Source: Turnera subulata (Eukaryota > Streptophyta > Magnoliopsida > Malpighiales > Passifloraceae). From it: 64,000 nucleotides of DNA. The stretch covers positions 11,433 to 75,432 of the forward strand of contig JAKUCV010001790.1 in the NCBI GenBank assembly GCA_028386065.3, written 5' to 3'. Below the pieces are notes generated by a model, which worked only from the letters and a program-made list of their open reading frames with translations, searched no databases and was not told the origin of the DNA. Shown one piece after another: positions 38,904 to 50,493 of this stretch; positions within the stretch are counted from its first letter, which is position 1; each line of letters opens with the position of its first letter. The translations under genes and the position numbers were made by a program.

Positions 38904-39398
38904 TGTAACGTCCTGGCTTGTCGACTGTCACTACAGACCAACACGGGACCTTTCCAACATGCTTTGTCCTCACTCGCATGTTTCCAGAGAAAAATTCCCA
39001 GGAGGTCACCCATCCTAGAATTGCTCCAAGTCAAGCACGCTTAACTTTGGAGTTTTTCTGGAATGAGCACCGGAAAGGTAGGTGCACCTTGTTGACATAG
39101 TTAGTACCCATAAAACTGTTTAAACTATTCTCGATTGTACAGTCCCACACCTGTACAATCTCGAAATGACTTCATTTGAGCTATTCTTAATTATACCGTC
39201 CCATACCCGTATAATTACAAAATTGCCCCAACTGTGCAGCCCCATCCCTACACAGTCTCAGGATCTCTCCTATTCCGGTGTGGATTTGGTTCGTTCCTGT
39301 GTCCCTCCGTCTAGAAGCCTGCCAGAAGCCGCTCCTTGTCCATGCTTATCCCGGCACCGACGTTCACTTCCCGCCCTCATAGACCCCGGGATGTCACA
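38904..39398 (-). mobile_element. Cassandra-type solo LTR carrying a 5S rRNA-like domain
   Basis: A 495-bp insertion beginning TGTAACGTCC and ending GGGATGTCACA, flanked by perfect 5-bp duplications TCTGG. It contains a segment clearly derived from 5S rRNA (38993-~39080, minus strand). LTRs with an embedded 5S sequence define the Cassandra family of terminal-repeat retrotransposons in miniature. Only one LTR is present and no internal domain, so it is a solo LTR left by LTR-LTR recombination. The strand given is that of the 5S-like part. Confidence 0.85.
38993..39080 (-). repeat. 5S rRNA-derived domain in the Cassandra-type LTR
   Basis: The plus strand reads CAGGAGGTCACCCATCCTAG at 38999-39018 and AAGCACGCTTAACT at 39033-39046, the reverse complements of the box C region and box A region of plant 5S rRNA. 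Central positions and the 3' part are diverged, so this is not a functional 5S gene. Retained internal promoter boxes are typical of Cassandra. Confidence 0.85.
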
Positions 39399-40845
39399 TC
39401 TGGTCTGAAGATGAGCTAAGGAGAGCCAAGCTTGATGCTCAAGCCAAAAATATACTACTATGTGGTATAAGCGAAAGTGAGTTTCAAAGGGTTAGTGCTT
39501 GTGGCACAGCCTATGAAATATGGAGGCTTCTTTGTGTCACATATAAAGGAACAAACCAAGTAAAGGAATCTCGGCTCAATTGTCTAATGAAGGATTATGA
39601 GCTCTTCCAAATGGCTACTAGAGAAACTGTGCAAGAAATGGATACATGCTTCACCATTTTTTGCAATGGTTTAGCCCTACTTGGTAGACCCGTCACTCAT
39701 AGAGATAAAGTGGCAAAGATCCTTAGATCTCTACCTAGGGAGTGGGAGCCAAAGTTCACAGCTATTGAAGAAGCTCAGAATCTGAACACTCTCACTTACG
39801 ATGAGCTTATTGGCAAGCTTATAGTTCATGATTCTAAACTGGAACCAAAAGAGCCAAAGAAGAAAGATTTAGCTCTAAAGGTGGACCAAGACTGCAGTGA
39901 TGAGTATAATGATGTGGATATGGCACTTTCCAAGGTGCCAAATCATCTAAACAGAATAAAGATACACTGTTGTGTTTTGGCTACAATCGACCAGGACATA
40001 TCAAGTTAGAATGCCCACATCAAAAAGCCAAATCTGATTTCCCTAGAAACAAAGGGAAGAAAGCTATGTCGGCATGGGATGATTTGGATTCATCAAGCGA
40101 ATCTGATGAAGCAGTAAACCTTGCTTGATGGTTCGAGAAGATGATGAGGTAAATGATTCTCTTCACTACACTTTTGATGAATTACAAGATGCATTTGAAG
40201 AGTTGCATGATAAGTACGAATAAGCACTTAAGAAAAACATTTCATATATGAAACGTATTTGATCTGCTTGAGTTTGATCATGCATCTCTCAAAACTGCAT
40301 ATGAAACTCTTGAGCATGCACATACTGAAAGCTTGTCTATTTGTGAGTCATTAAAAAAGAGAAACTTACTGCCCAAAATGCATATAATGACCTTGAGAAA
40401 AAGTTAGCTAGTAATTTGAGCAAGTGTGAAATGATGATTCAAAAGAATGATCCTCTAAAGGCTGAAGTAGAGGATCTAAAATGTTCCTTAAAAAATTTTA
40501 CTAATGGAAGGGATAGCCTGAATATGCTGCACTAGAGAAAAGTGGAATAGGTGCAACACAGATGGTTTTTAACAAGCCAAATATGCCTGTTAAGTTTGTC
40601 AAAGCTGAATCAAGAACACCATACCGACCTAGATTTCATGAACATCAAAGGGAAAGATATCATGAGCACTCACATAGATCTGATATCACATGCTATTATT
40701 GTGGAAATGTTGGTCATACAATCAGGTTATGCTTTCATAGAAAGAGAAGCAACTATGTCAAATACATTTGGGTTCCGAAAGGAGCCAAATCAAACCCTGA
40801 AGGACCCAAGTTAGTTTGGGTACCTAAAACTTGATTATTTGACAG

Positions 40846-42160
40846 GATGCAACGGATGAATGGGTTCTGGACAATGGTTGTTCAAGACACATGACAGGTG
40901 ACCCATCAAAATTTACATCCCTTCTCTCAAAGCAACGAGGTAATGTTACATTTGGTGATAGCTCAAAAGGAAAAATCCTCGATATTGGTAAGATTGGTGC
41001 TAATCCAACTATTGAACATGTGCTTCTTGTTGATAATCTTAAGTACAACTTACTTAGTATTAGTCAGCTTTGTGACAAAGGATTCAGAGTTACTTTTGAA
41101 TCATCAAGATCTCTCGTGAGTTGAATTGAGGATGAGAATGTCTTGTTTGTTGGGAAGAGGATTGGTAATCTATATTCTATATGTTTAAATAATGTTACTA
41201 ACCCTGTGATCAAGTGCTTTAGTGCAAGAACAGATACTCCAACTCTATGGAACATGAGGCTTGGGCATGCTAATCTTGAACTTATCTCAAATCTGTCAAA
41301 GAAAGATTTGGTCGATGGTCTACCAAAACAGAAGTTCGAGGCAGAAACCAAATATCGTGCATGCTAGCTTGGTAAACAAATCAAAAGTTCTTTTAAGCCA
41401 AAACATGTGGTATCGACTTCTCGACCTCTTGAACTCTTACATATTGATCTTTTTGGTCCAATGAGAACGGTGAGTCTTGGTGGTAAGAGGTATGCATTTG
41501 TTATAGTAGATGATTATTCTAGATTTACATGGGTTTTATTTCTTTCACAAAAAGATCATGCATGTCAAGAATTTGGCTCATTAGTTAGGAAGCTACAAAA
41601 TGAAAAAGGGTATAAAATATCAAAAATTAGAAGTGATCATGGAGGAGAATTTGATAATTCTACCTTCAATCAATTCTGTGAACAAAGTGGCATTGAACAG
41701 ACATTTTCGACTCCTAGAACACCTCAACAAAATGGGGTTGTGGAAAGGAAGAATCGAACCTTGCAAGAAATGGCTAGAACTATGCTTAATGAGTATAAGT
41801 TACTTGCCTATTTTTGGGCTGAGGGTGTGAACACAGCATGCTATGTCTTAAATAGAGTCTCTTTGCGTCCATTAATTGAAAATACACCTTATGAGAATTG
41901 GCACGACAGAAAGCCAAATATTGCATATTTTTCGCACATTTGGCTCCAGATATTACATCTTGAATACAAAAAGATAATCTTGATAAGTTTCAAGCTAAGT
42001 CTGATGATGGTATATTCCTTGGTTATTCTTTGAGTAGTAAAGCTTATAGGGTATATAACAAAAGAACTGTGGTTGTTGAAGAATCTATGCATGTGGTGTT
42101 TGATGAGATTTACTTAAATGATCTTAGTGATGATACAGAAGTTGAGTTTACCCTTGAGAA
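40846..42160 (+). pseudogene. Element B protease and integrase
   Basis: The protease site reads WVLDNGCSRHMTGD near 40862; the usual DSG triad is DNG here. It continues through LLSISQLCDKGF, a stop at 41122-41124, then the pre-integrase block TLWNMRLGHANLELIS and a stop near 41365. The integrase core follows: LLHIDLFGPM (first Asp), IRSDHGGEFDN (second Asp) and NGVVERKNRTLQEMARTM (Glu), so all three catalytic acids are present in 41407-41935. A frameshift near 41935 breaks the C-terminal part; remnants of the downstream YNKRTVVVEESMHVVFDE-like segment follow to 42160. Confidence 0.85.
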
Positions 42161-42197
42161 TTAGCCACAGGTTATAGATATTGACGAGACAAAAGAT

Positions 42198-43967
42198 GTG
42201 CAAACCCTTGATCCAGTTGAGATTCAACAACATTTGGCTTTTCCCAAACCAAATGTTCAGAATAGTGATGTGCAGCCAAATATTCTGGAATCTGGCTCAA
42301 GCTCACAGCCGAGAAACTCTGAGGTACAAGCACCAAGAGGACACTCAACTGAGGCCATATTGGGAGATCCTAGAAGAGGAGTAAAAACCAGATCCAAATT
42401 GCAAAACATCAATTCACATCTTGCCTTTTTGTCTCAAGTTGAGCCTAAAGCTGCTAATGATGCCATACTTGATGAAAATTGGGTGATGGCAATGCAAGAA
42501 GAGCTTAATCAGTTCGAGAGGAATAATATGTGGGAGCTTGTTGCAAGGCCAGATGACCATCCTGTCATTGGAACCAAATGGGTCTTAAGGAGCAAGCTTG
42601 ATGAATCAGGAACTGTGGTAAGAAACAAAGCTCGATTGGTAGCACAAGGGTACAATCAAGAAGAAGGTATTGATTATGATGAGACCTTTGCACCAGTAGC
42701 TAGACTTGAGTCCATTCGCATGATGCTTGCATTTGCATCATTTAAATCTTTCAAACTCTATCAAATGGATGTCAAGAGTGCTTTTCTAAATGGATATATC
42801 ATAGAAGAAGTACATGTAGAACAACCTCTAAGATTTGAAAACCATGAGCATCCACAACATGTTTTCAAGTTGAAAAAGGCATTATATGGTCTTAAACAAG
42901 CACCTAGGGCTTGTTATGATAGATTAAGTTCATATCTGATTTCACAATGCTTTATAAGAGGAAAGGTAGACTCAACTCTATTTGTGCAATCTAACAAAGA
43001 CGATATCATTATTGTGCAAATATATGTTGATGATATTTTATTTGGTGCCAGTAATGAATCTCCTTATCAAGAGTTTGAAAAGCTAATGCACAGCGAGTTT
43101 GAAATGAGCATTATGGGAGAATTAAATTTCTTCCTGGGAATTCAAGTCAAGCAACTTGATGGTGACATTTTTCTTAATCAAGCAAAGTACACACGTGAGC
43201 TACTGAAAAGATTTGGCTTGTGTGAAGCCAAAACTAGTCTGACACCAATAAGCACTAGTACCAAACTTGACAAGGATGAGAATGGTAAGGATGTTGATGT
43301 GAAATTATACAGAGGCATGATAGGTAGTCTCCTTTATCTTACAGCTACAAGACCAGACATTATGTATAGTGTTTGCTTGTGTGCTAGGTTTCAATCATGC
43401 CCAAAAGAATCTCATCTTAGAGCTATCAAGTGCATCTTTAAGTATTTAAAAGGAACATCATCTTTAGGCTTGTGGTATCCTAATGTGAACTCTTTTGAAC
43501 TAACAAGCTACTCAGATGTAGACTTTGCAGGGTGCACTCTTGATAGAAAAAGTACAAGTGGTACTTGTCAACTACTTGGACAATCACTTGTATCTTAGTC
43601 AAGTAAAAAGCAAAATTCAGTTCCTACTTCCACAACCGAGGCTGAATATGTAGTAGCTGGCACATGTTATGCTCAAGTGCTATGGATGAAACAAACACTT
43701 GCTGATTATGGACTAACTTTCAAGTGTGTTCCTTTCTTTTGTGACAACTCAAGTGCCATCAACCTACCTAAGAATCCGGTGCAACACTCTCGAACCAAAC
43801 ACAGTGAAGTGAGACATCATTTTATTCGAGACCATGTGTTAAAGAAGGATGTGGCTATTGAGTTTGTGAGAACTAAAAATCAACTGGCTGACATCTTTAC
43901 CAAACCATTGAAGGAAGATCAGTTCACCAAAATCAGACTCGAGCTTGGAATTTGCAATATACCATAA
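42198..43967 (+). pseudogene. Element B reverse transcriptase and RNase H
   Basis: One open frame of 466 codons (42198-43598) covers the linker and the whole RT: TKWVLRSKLDESGTVVRNKARLV, YQMDVKSAFLNGY (first Asp), KALYGLKQAPRACYDRL, IYVDDILFGAS (catalytic YVDD), SLLYLTATRPDI. RNase H follows (SYSDVDFAGCTLD). A single TAG at 43596-43598 replaces the Trp codon that element A keeps at the same place. The rest (STTEAEYVV, SRTKHSEVRHHF, DIFTKPL, GICNIP) continues to the stop at 43965-43967. RT motifs are intact, which makes this the best-preserved pol in the window. Confidence 0.9.
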
Positions 43968-44469
43968 GTATTTTGATTTGGCTTTACATTTGGTTTTTTA
44001 TGTGTTCATGCATATCATAACATACTGCGCACATATGCACTTAGAATATATACAATTGTCACACTTCTCACACCTGCACTAAGCATATGAGCATATGAGG
44101 ACACATCGTGGCTGTCATCAAATCATCAAAGGCGTCAAAGAGCAAGAGCTGCAGTATTTGGTTCAAGGATGAGCCAAAACTTATCATCCAGTGGGCAAAA
44201 GGCAGCGGTTAATGAAAATATGAAAGAGAAAATAAAAGTCAACTGGACAAAATCTGACACAACGGCTATATGGTGAGACCCGCATCTGACTGAAGAAAAA
44301 GTAACTGAAAAAACAAGGGAAGTTATTAATAGAAGTTGTGTTATCCCTCTCTCCTTAAAACCCGTGACTACCCCCCCTCTCTCTTCCATAACCCACTTCC
44401 TCTTCAACTTCCTTTTTCAGTTTTTCTCTGAAACAAAAACTCCTCATTAACCCTAAAACACTTACCATC
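43968..44469 (+). other. Spacer between pol and third ORF of element B
   Basis: About 500 bp of noncoding sequence with several ATTTGGCT/AGCCAAA-type pairs (for example at 43976 and 44156). It ends in a CT-rich stretch before the next ATG. A short CT-rich leader here could serve a separate or spliced transcript for the third ORF; this is inference. Confidence 0.5.
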
Positions 44470-46847
44470 ATGAGAACCAACATCGGCAAGGGTAAAGCTC
44501 TAAGGCAAACACCCTCAAAACAAAAACCACCGAAACCTCCAGCACCTCCAAAAGGAAGAACCAAGAGTCCTGCTGCTAAACCTGTCTTCAAGAAGTCCTC
44601 GACGCCAGAGAAGAAAAAGGGGAAGGATAAGCAAGCATGAGCCCTGAGTTGACTTCACTAGAGAGAGAGACGTTGCTATTCAAATCGAGAAGCTCAAGCT
44701 TGGGACTCAATCTAAACATGCAAGGTCTGAAGAGGCATCAAAACTTCCAGAAATTGAGTCTGACCCAATGATTCATGCTTTCAATCTTGATGATGTACCA
44801 CCGGGTAATATCTTTAAAACCAGAATCTTAACTTCTGAACCCTTTAGCGTGCGTGTATCGAGTTCTGGAGAGGTGTATGTTGCTGTAGAGCTCTGATAGG
44901 ATCAATTGAAACTCAATATGATGCTAGGAATGTTGTAATCGATAGTACGATTATGAGTGTTGAAAAATCTCTTGATAAAGCTGATTGTGTTGGTGAGGGT
45001 TCTGGCTTGTCAAAAGCCAAAATTGATTGTTCTAGGGAGAAAGCGCTTGAATCTAGAGAAAAGATTAAGCCTTTGAATGAGACCAACAATGTTGGTGAAG
45101 GATCTGGCCTATCAAAAGCCAAGAACAAACCTCTTGTAGAGTTTGTGAGATCACTTGTCCTGCCTCCATGAAAGGATGCTGAAGAATTCTATGAGGAGAA
45201 GATGAAGGAACTGGGTGGTGTCCTGGTTCATATGAAGAACACTGATCAAGATGATTTGGCTGCAGAGCGAGCCAAATCTAGTATTCCAGAAGTAGAATAG
45301 AGCTTGGCTGATGAAGAAGCCAAATCCAGAGAACCAAAGAGGACAGAAGAGACAGAGAAGGGCAAAAGTGCTGAAATTGTTGATGAAATCCCACTTGGGA
45401 TTCCAATTTCTGATGCTGATGTAGATGCTAAGGATGATTTGGTCCAAACTGCTGAGAAGGCCAAATCTGCTGAAGAAAAGCCAAAGGAAGACCTGAATGA
45501 AGAGAAAGACGAAAGCTTGCTACCAGAAGGAGATTTGGCTTAACCTGAGACCAAATCTGCCACCGAGAAGGTCATTCCACACACCAAACCAGAAAGGGAG
45601 GCAGAGAGTTCCAAAACCAAATCAGATGCGCCAAAGCCGAAGTTACCAAAACATTTGGCTCAAACTCCAACCACCCAAGCTTCTGGTGTTAGACATGTCA
45701 GGCCAAGTACTCTTGTGAAGACAGTATTTGGAAGAGGAGGAAAGAAACTTGGAGAGATGGTTGTTCAGGTGGATTCTAATGATGATGAGATCCACAGTGA
45801 AAACTTACCTGTCAATGAAGATTCCAAGAAGAGGAAGCGAGATGATAAAGAGCAAGAAAGCTCTGGGGCCAAGTAGAGTGATGACAAGCCAAATGATAGT
45901 GACAAAGAGCATAACTCAGATGAAGAAAATGAGAGCGAGAACGAATCATAAAAGGATGAAGATGAGGATAACAGTGATGAAGATAAAGATAAAGATGAAG
46001 ATGATGATGCAGAATCTGACAAGGCTGAAGATGATGAAGGAAAGGATGAGGAGTCCGATAGAGAAGACGAGACTACTCCTGCACCAGCCAAAAGAAAGCT
46101 GAAAATATGTCTAAGTCGGGTTCCAAGAAGTGGGCTAAAAAAAAGAACTTCACTCACACTCCAACCTATACAATGAAACTTGCCGATTTTGAAGCAATTG
46201 GGGTAACTAAACTACTGAAAGATGCAACTCTTGAGGCATTAACCACTTTGGTGGTTCAAGGATATGAAGTTCTCATGAAGGACTTCTACGACAACATGAT
46301 AGTTGAGTATGGAAATAAAGGGCTAGTTGAGTGCATTAAGACCAAGATCAAAGGCAGGAAGATCAAGGTGACCACTGAGTTAATCTGCGAAGTGCTGAAA
46401 ATCCAACCAGGGGAGATCAGATTCTATGATTCAGCATCCGGGGCTCCAATCAATATTCCCAAGACTCCATGTCACACCAAGCAGAATCAGATCCTCCTCA
46501 ACAGCCTTGAGTCTGGCAATTACAACAATCTGAAACCTAGAGACAAAAATCTTATGTATACACTAACTCGGGTCATCATGCCAAGGAAGAACTTTCGAAC
46601 TATGATTAAGAAGCTTGATCAATGGATTTTGTCTTGCCTCATCAAGAAGTCCTCCACATGCTTTGGTACTCTCATTCTTCACCACATGGCACTCTACATT
46701 GAGCATTCTTATGGTTCTCTGATTACTCTTTTGGCTAAGAAACTGAAGATTACTCCTACTCTTGCTGATAAGCCAATTGTTCTCAAGAAGATCAATTCGG
46801 ATACTCTGACTGGAAAGGATTTGAAAATTGGACCAAATATGCCGTGA
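44470..46847 (+). pseudogene. Element B third ORF downstream of pol, broken
   Basis: Begins with a Lys/Pro-rich N-terminus MRTNIGKGKALRQTP at 44470 and meets a TGA at 44638-44640. Degenerate charged segments follow (44953-45171, 45304-45543, 45655-45876), then a very Asp/Glu-rich stretch near 45890-46080 with stops. The conserved C-terminal domain is open from 46107 to 46847 (246 codons; KKNFTHTPTYTMKLADFEA, FYDSASGAPINIP, TRVIMPRKNFRTM, LILHHMALYIEHSYG). It corresponds to 27152-27631 of element A. Many plant genomes carry such domains as 'putative plant transposon protein'; in Sirevirus elements this position is called env-like. Function is unknown. Confidence 0.65.
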
Positions 46848-47634
46848 CCAAATCTGCTGGAAAGGATTTGAAAATTGGTGATGTGTCAGAACAAGTGACT
46901 ACTCTCAAGGGAGAGATCAGTGGGCTAAAGGATGAAATGAGCTCTATCCGCAGCTAAATGAAGAAATCTCAGAATAAGATCTTTGAGAAGCTTGACTAAA
47001 TTGCTGCAACTCTCTCTCGCGATGTTTCTAATGATGAATGATGCTCCAATAGATCTGATGCTTTAGGTCATGCATTGCATTCTCCATAAGTACTCTTTTA
47101 TATCTATTTTGCATAAGTACTCTACTTTATCATTACTGCTCTTATCTGGTTTGTACGTTGAATATTTGGCTTTGTTGTGGATATTTTGTTTTATGATGCT
47201 ATCTATTATCTCCTTTGGATCTTATTTGTTTTTTTGCTGATGCCAAAAGGGGGAGATAATTGTTGATTGTTGATTAATATCTGGTTAAATTGTTCTACTG
47301 CTGTTGCGATATATTCTGTGTGAAAATTTTTCTGCAGGGAACAACATTTGGCTCAATGGAACAGCCAAATGTCGAGGAGCTTATAATGTTGATAAAATTG
47401 GCTGATGTGAAAGCCAAATGATTATTGCATGAAATACTCATGTGGTTAAAATGATGCTATATTGGCTGATGTGTAAGCCAAAAGATATATTAAGAATTTC
47501 TTTGTAGGGATACTTGTGTGAAATTGGGTATGGAATTATACCAAGGAAGTTGTATACTGTGCTCTTATGCAGGGGGAGCTATTGGCAAAAAGCCTTTAGC
47601 ATTTTTAGTATACGATGCATATACACAGTGTTAG
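46848..47634 (+). other. 3' noncoding tract of element B with purine tract and hairpins
   Basis: It holds a decayed end of the third ORF (to about 47040), the purine tract CCAAAAGGGGGAGAT at 47244-47258 and another AGGGGGAGCT near 47572-47581, typical of Sirevirus multiple polypurine tracts. Three successive hairpin pairs lie at 47344-47372 (10-bp arms, 9-nt spacer), near 47398-47424 and near 47462-47484. Homology with element A stops about 430 bp before the expected 3' LTR, at the start of element C. Confidence 0.65.
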
Positions 47635-49245
47635 TGTAATGTCCAAAAACTATTCATTAGATGATTATATTTGCTTTTAGAGTCATGATATTTGATTAAG
47701 GTTTTATTCCAGTAAATGTGTTCATTTATTCATTTATATTTGTGAAGATTGCTTGGACATATTTATAATCGGATTAATGCTACGTTTGATCCTTGTGTTG
47801 CTCCCTGGATTCGAAGAATCAGCCCTGTGTTGCGTTTTCATTATTTTTGATCCCCCTGTGCATCTATAAATAATGGATTTTTATTTCTGTTTCTATTTAT
47901 TCTTTTAGTTATTTATTTTATTATGCATTTCGGTTTGGTTGGACGGGTCTTTTAGGTGGGGGAACCAGTAGGGTCGAGCCGTTATGATTTTTTGGCTTGA
48001 CCTGACACGCGGGTCACACATACGTTGATGTGGCATCAGAAAGCATGCCACGTCAGTACCAACTGCCGGAATCCGGCGACTCAAACCAAAAGTAACGAAA
48101 ATAGACCCACAGAGGGATCAAAAATAACGAAAACGCAACACAGGGTTGAATCTTCGAATCCATAGGGCAACACAGGGATCAAACCTAGCATTAATCCATT
48201 TATAAAGCAAGAATATTTTATATTCGTAAAACTCCCTAGTCGATTATTATTATGGATGGGGTGTTATAATAAATTAAGACTAGCGTATGTTGAGAGTCAT
48301 ATGAGATAAGAGGTCTGCATACGGGTACAAGTTAGGGAACTTGTTGACTGGACCGACCCAACTTAAGAACACCACATGGATCATTACATGTTGTCATTGG
48401 TGGTTTTTTTAAGTGTTGTCCTTAGACCTGTGATCATCAAGGTTCCCAACATATGAGTCATGTGCTTTGATATTACTCTTGGTTACTCGTGATTGGGTAG
48501 ACATTAGAGTTGTTATTGGACACATGATATAATATGTAGTGGAATTTGTTTGGTCAAGATGGAATTTGTCTAGTCCATGTAATGGGAAATATATCTGCTG
48601 GGCCCCTTGATAGAGTTGAACTGTAAAATGCTTGGCCGTGCTCAAATTGATATATATGGGATATCAATTGTTTTTGTTTTGGACAGTTAACTCAGATTCA
48701 AAAAACCATAGATTAAACATATGCGAAAATGACATCTTCCATGTCTCGTGTTTAATCTTGATATTATAGGAGGGACAAAGACACAAAATATGGCTTGTTG
48801 AATCGGTATTGATCTTGTCACTTAGATAGCAATGATGTGTTGCTAGACACCGCTCATTGTTTATAATTATAAATGTGATTTTATATTTATTGCCAACGTG
48901 ATTAGAGCCTATAGGGTCGCACACTTAGGACTGTTAATTTGAGCCATGAGTCCAAAAGAGTTTGGATAAGTTATTGGACCTAGTTTCGGAATATTTATAA
49001 TAAGCCCAACTTAAGCTTATTATTAAGCTCTAAATATTACATCCCAAATATGATTAGGATTAGTCCAGCACACCCAGAGTTTTATGTCTCTATATATATG
49101 TGATATATGCTTTGGTGATAAATGTGGCTACACATCACAAAATCAGTAGACAGAAAAATCCTAGCTGTTCTCTCATTCTTAGAAACAGCTAGCATTGTGT
49201 GAAGAGAGATTGTGAGGGCTCAATCCAGAGATCGTGTGACGGTTC
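47635..49245 (+). repeat. Left LTR of element C (contains a MITE, lacks its 3' end)
   Basis: Starts TGTAATGTCCAAAAAC. The segment 48787-49245 is repeated at 51865-52320 with few differences (GGCTTGTTGA, GACACCGCTCATTG, GGGTCGCACACTTAGGACTG). Compared with the second copy, about 240 bp containing the LTR 3' end and PBS are deleted after GTGTGACGGTT. A 427-bp MITE interrupts the left part. Confidence 0.7.
47771..48197. mobile_element. 427-bp Mutator-type MITE with ~100-bp inverted repeats
   Basis: Arms 47771-~47870 and ~48100-48197 are inverted copies of each other, starting GGATTAATGCTA and sharing GATTCGAAGA(A/T)TCA and CCCTGTGTTGCGTTTTC. Flanks ATTTATAATC and ATTTATAAAG match in 8 of 10 positions, as expected for an aged 9-10 bp Mutator-type duplication. 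There is no coding capacity. Confidence 0.8.
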
Positions 49246-50493
49246 TCTCATAAATTGAATTTGATTGTTTGTTTATATGATCTGCTGTATGTGATATAGT
49301 GTGATTGGAATGGTTTTATGGCCTGATAATAGCATACGAGTCTTTCTTATTAGGTCAATTTGTTTTTGTCTAATTTTGATGAAATCGATTGGTATGTGAT
49401 ATCAATAAAAGTGTATTTTCAACATTAATTCGAATGAGTTCGACAGAGAAAGATCGATTGGTATGAGATGTCAAACAAGGGTGGAAATTGAGTGCCAATT
49501 TCATCCTGAACACACAAGACCCGCGTGGTCGGCGGTCATGGCACGTGGACCGCCATGCCTCAGCGGTCATGTGTGGAAAACCGCCAGGTCATGGCGGTCA
49601 TCATCGGATGACCACCGGCCATGGGGGTCATGTACACCCTGAAGTAGATTTTTCTCCCGTTTTCAATTCTGATTTGATTTTACACGAACTACACTGTACT
49701 AGCTCTGCGTAGCGCCTTATACTGCATGGATGTTAAAATAATTTTACATGTAATCATGAATTAAATGCTTGCCATGTATGCATTTGTGAAGCATGGTGCA
49801 TGGTTATGTCTATACAACATTCCAAGGCTTGAGATTGTTTGTATAGTTTACAACCATGTCACTTTATGTTGTTGTTGATTACATGTGATGCATGTCTATT
49901 GTATATATGATATATAATGTGTTAGTCACATGCAAGTATTGTTTTGAACAAATTGTTTTAGTTGGATAAAAGAAAAATCCCTCAACATAATATTAAGTTC
50001 TTATGTGTTGCCTTCCATTGATTAGCACTCATTTAGGCTTAGATCAACACTTGGCAGGTTTGCCAAAGAATAGTGCCAATGTTTATCTTAGTAAGGTGCG
50101 ATGGGATAATTGTAATATCCAAACTACTAATCATGGGTTGGACTTAACTAGGTCATCCAAATAGGATTGGGGACTTAGTGGCAAGGAGTTGAGAAAAGTC
50201 GATAAGATCGACAAGAGCAAGAGTTGTTCACTCAACTATCCGAGAGTTACATGAGATGTAATTGACAAAGGATGTCTACCTAAATAGCTGTAGTATAAGT
50301 GATTAGCCAAAGCTAACTTATATTACTGCGAAATATGGATCTTGGCCCACTAGAATACTTATGGTTAAGTATTTCAAAATAATACATGAGGGTTATTATT
50401 TCAGTGGAAGTATCACTTAATGAAATTCCTTGTTAAATAATTTTACATATGCATGACTCTTATTATGTGTGATTTATTTGTTGCAGAGTTACC
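49246..50493 (+). other. Leader region of element C
   Basis: Noncoding stretch between LTR and gag. It contains two copies of a TCGATTGGTATG(T/A)GAT-like sequence (near 49386 and 49453) and, at 49527-49632, a GC-rich run of alternating GGCGGTCAT and ACCGCCA motifs. The remainder (49740-50490) has no recognisable feature. Confidence 0.5.

Larger units (their letters stand above)
38899..39403. repeat. 5-bp target-site duplications around the Cassandra-type LTR
   Basis: TCTGG occurs at 38899-38903 and 39399-39403, directly outside the TG...CA ends of the inserted LTR. The duplication is perfect. Confidence 0.85.
38739..40834 (+). pseudogene. Element B gag, interrupted and frameshifted
   Basis: Starts MAYKGTSVNKAPYFEGVNFDY and runs to 38903, where a Cassandra-type LTR is inserted; reading resumes in the same frame at 39404 (SEDELRRAKLDAQ...). 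The capsid-like region continues (LMKDYELFQM, LTYDELIGKL) to about 39930. A frameshift then enters the first zinc knuckle near 39970, where the second Cys codon has become Tyr, so that knuckle is damaged. The linker 40080-40540 has several stops. The second CCHC knuckle CYYCGNVGHTIRLC (about 40691-40732) is intact and is followed by WVPKGAKSNPEGPKLVWVPK. Confidence 0.8.

Noticed and set aside
38993..39080. A functional 5S rRNA gene
   Set aside because: The segment lacks full 5S similarity, has substitutions between the boxes, and is part of a TG...CA LTR with target duplications.
49488..49712. His/Gly-rich ORF in the leader of element C
   Set aside because: It is a translation of the GGCGGT/ACCGCC alternation, with no known family.
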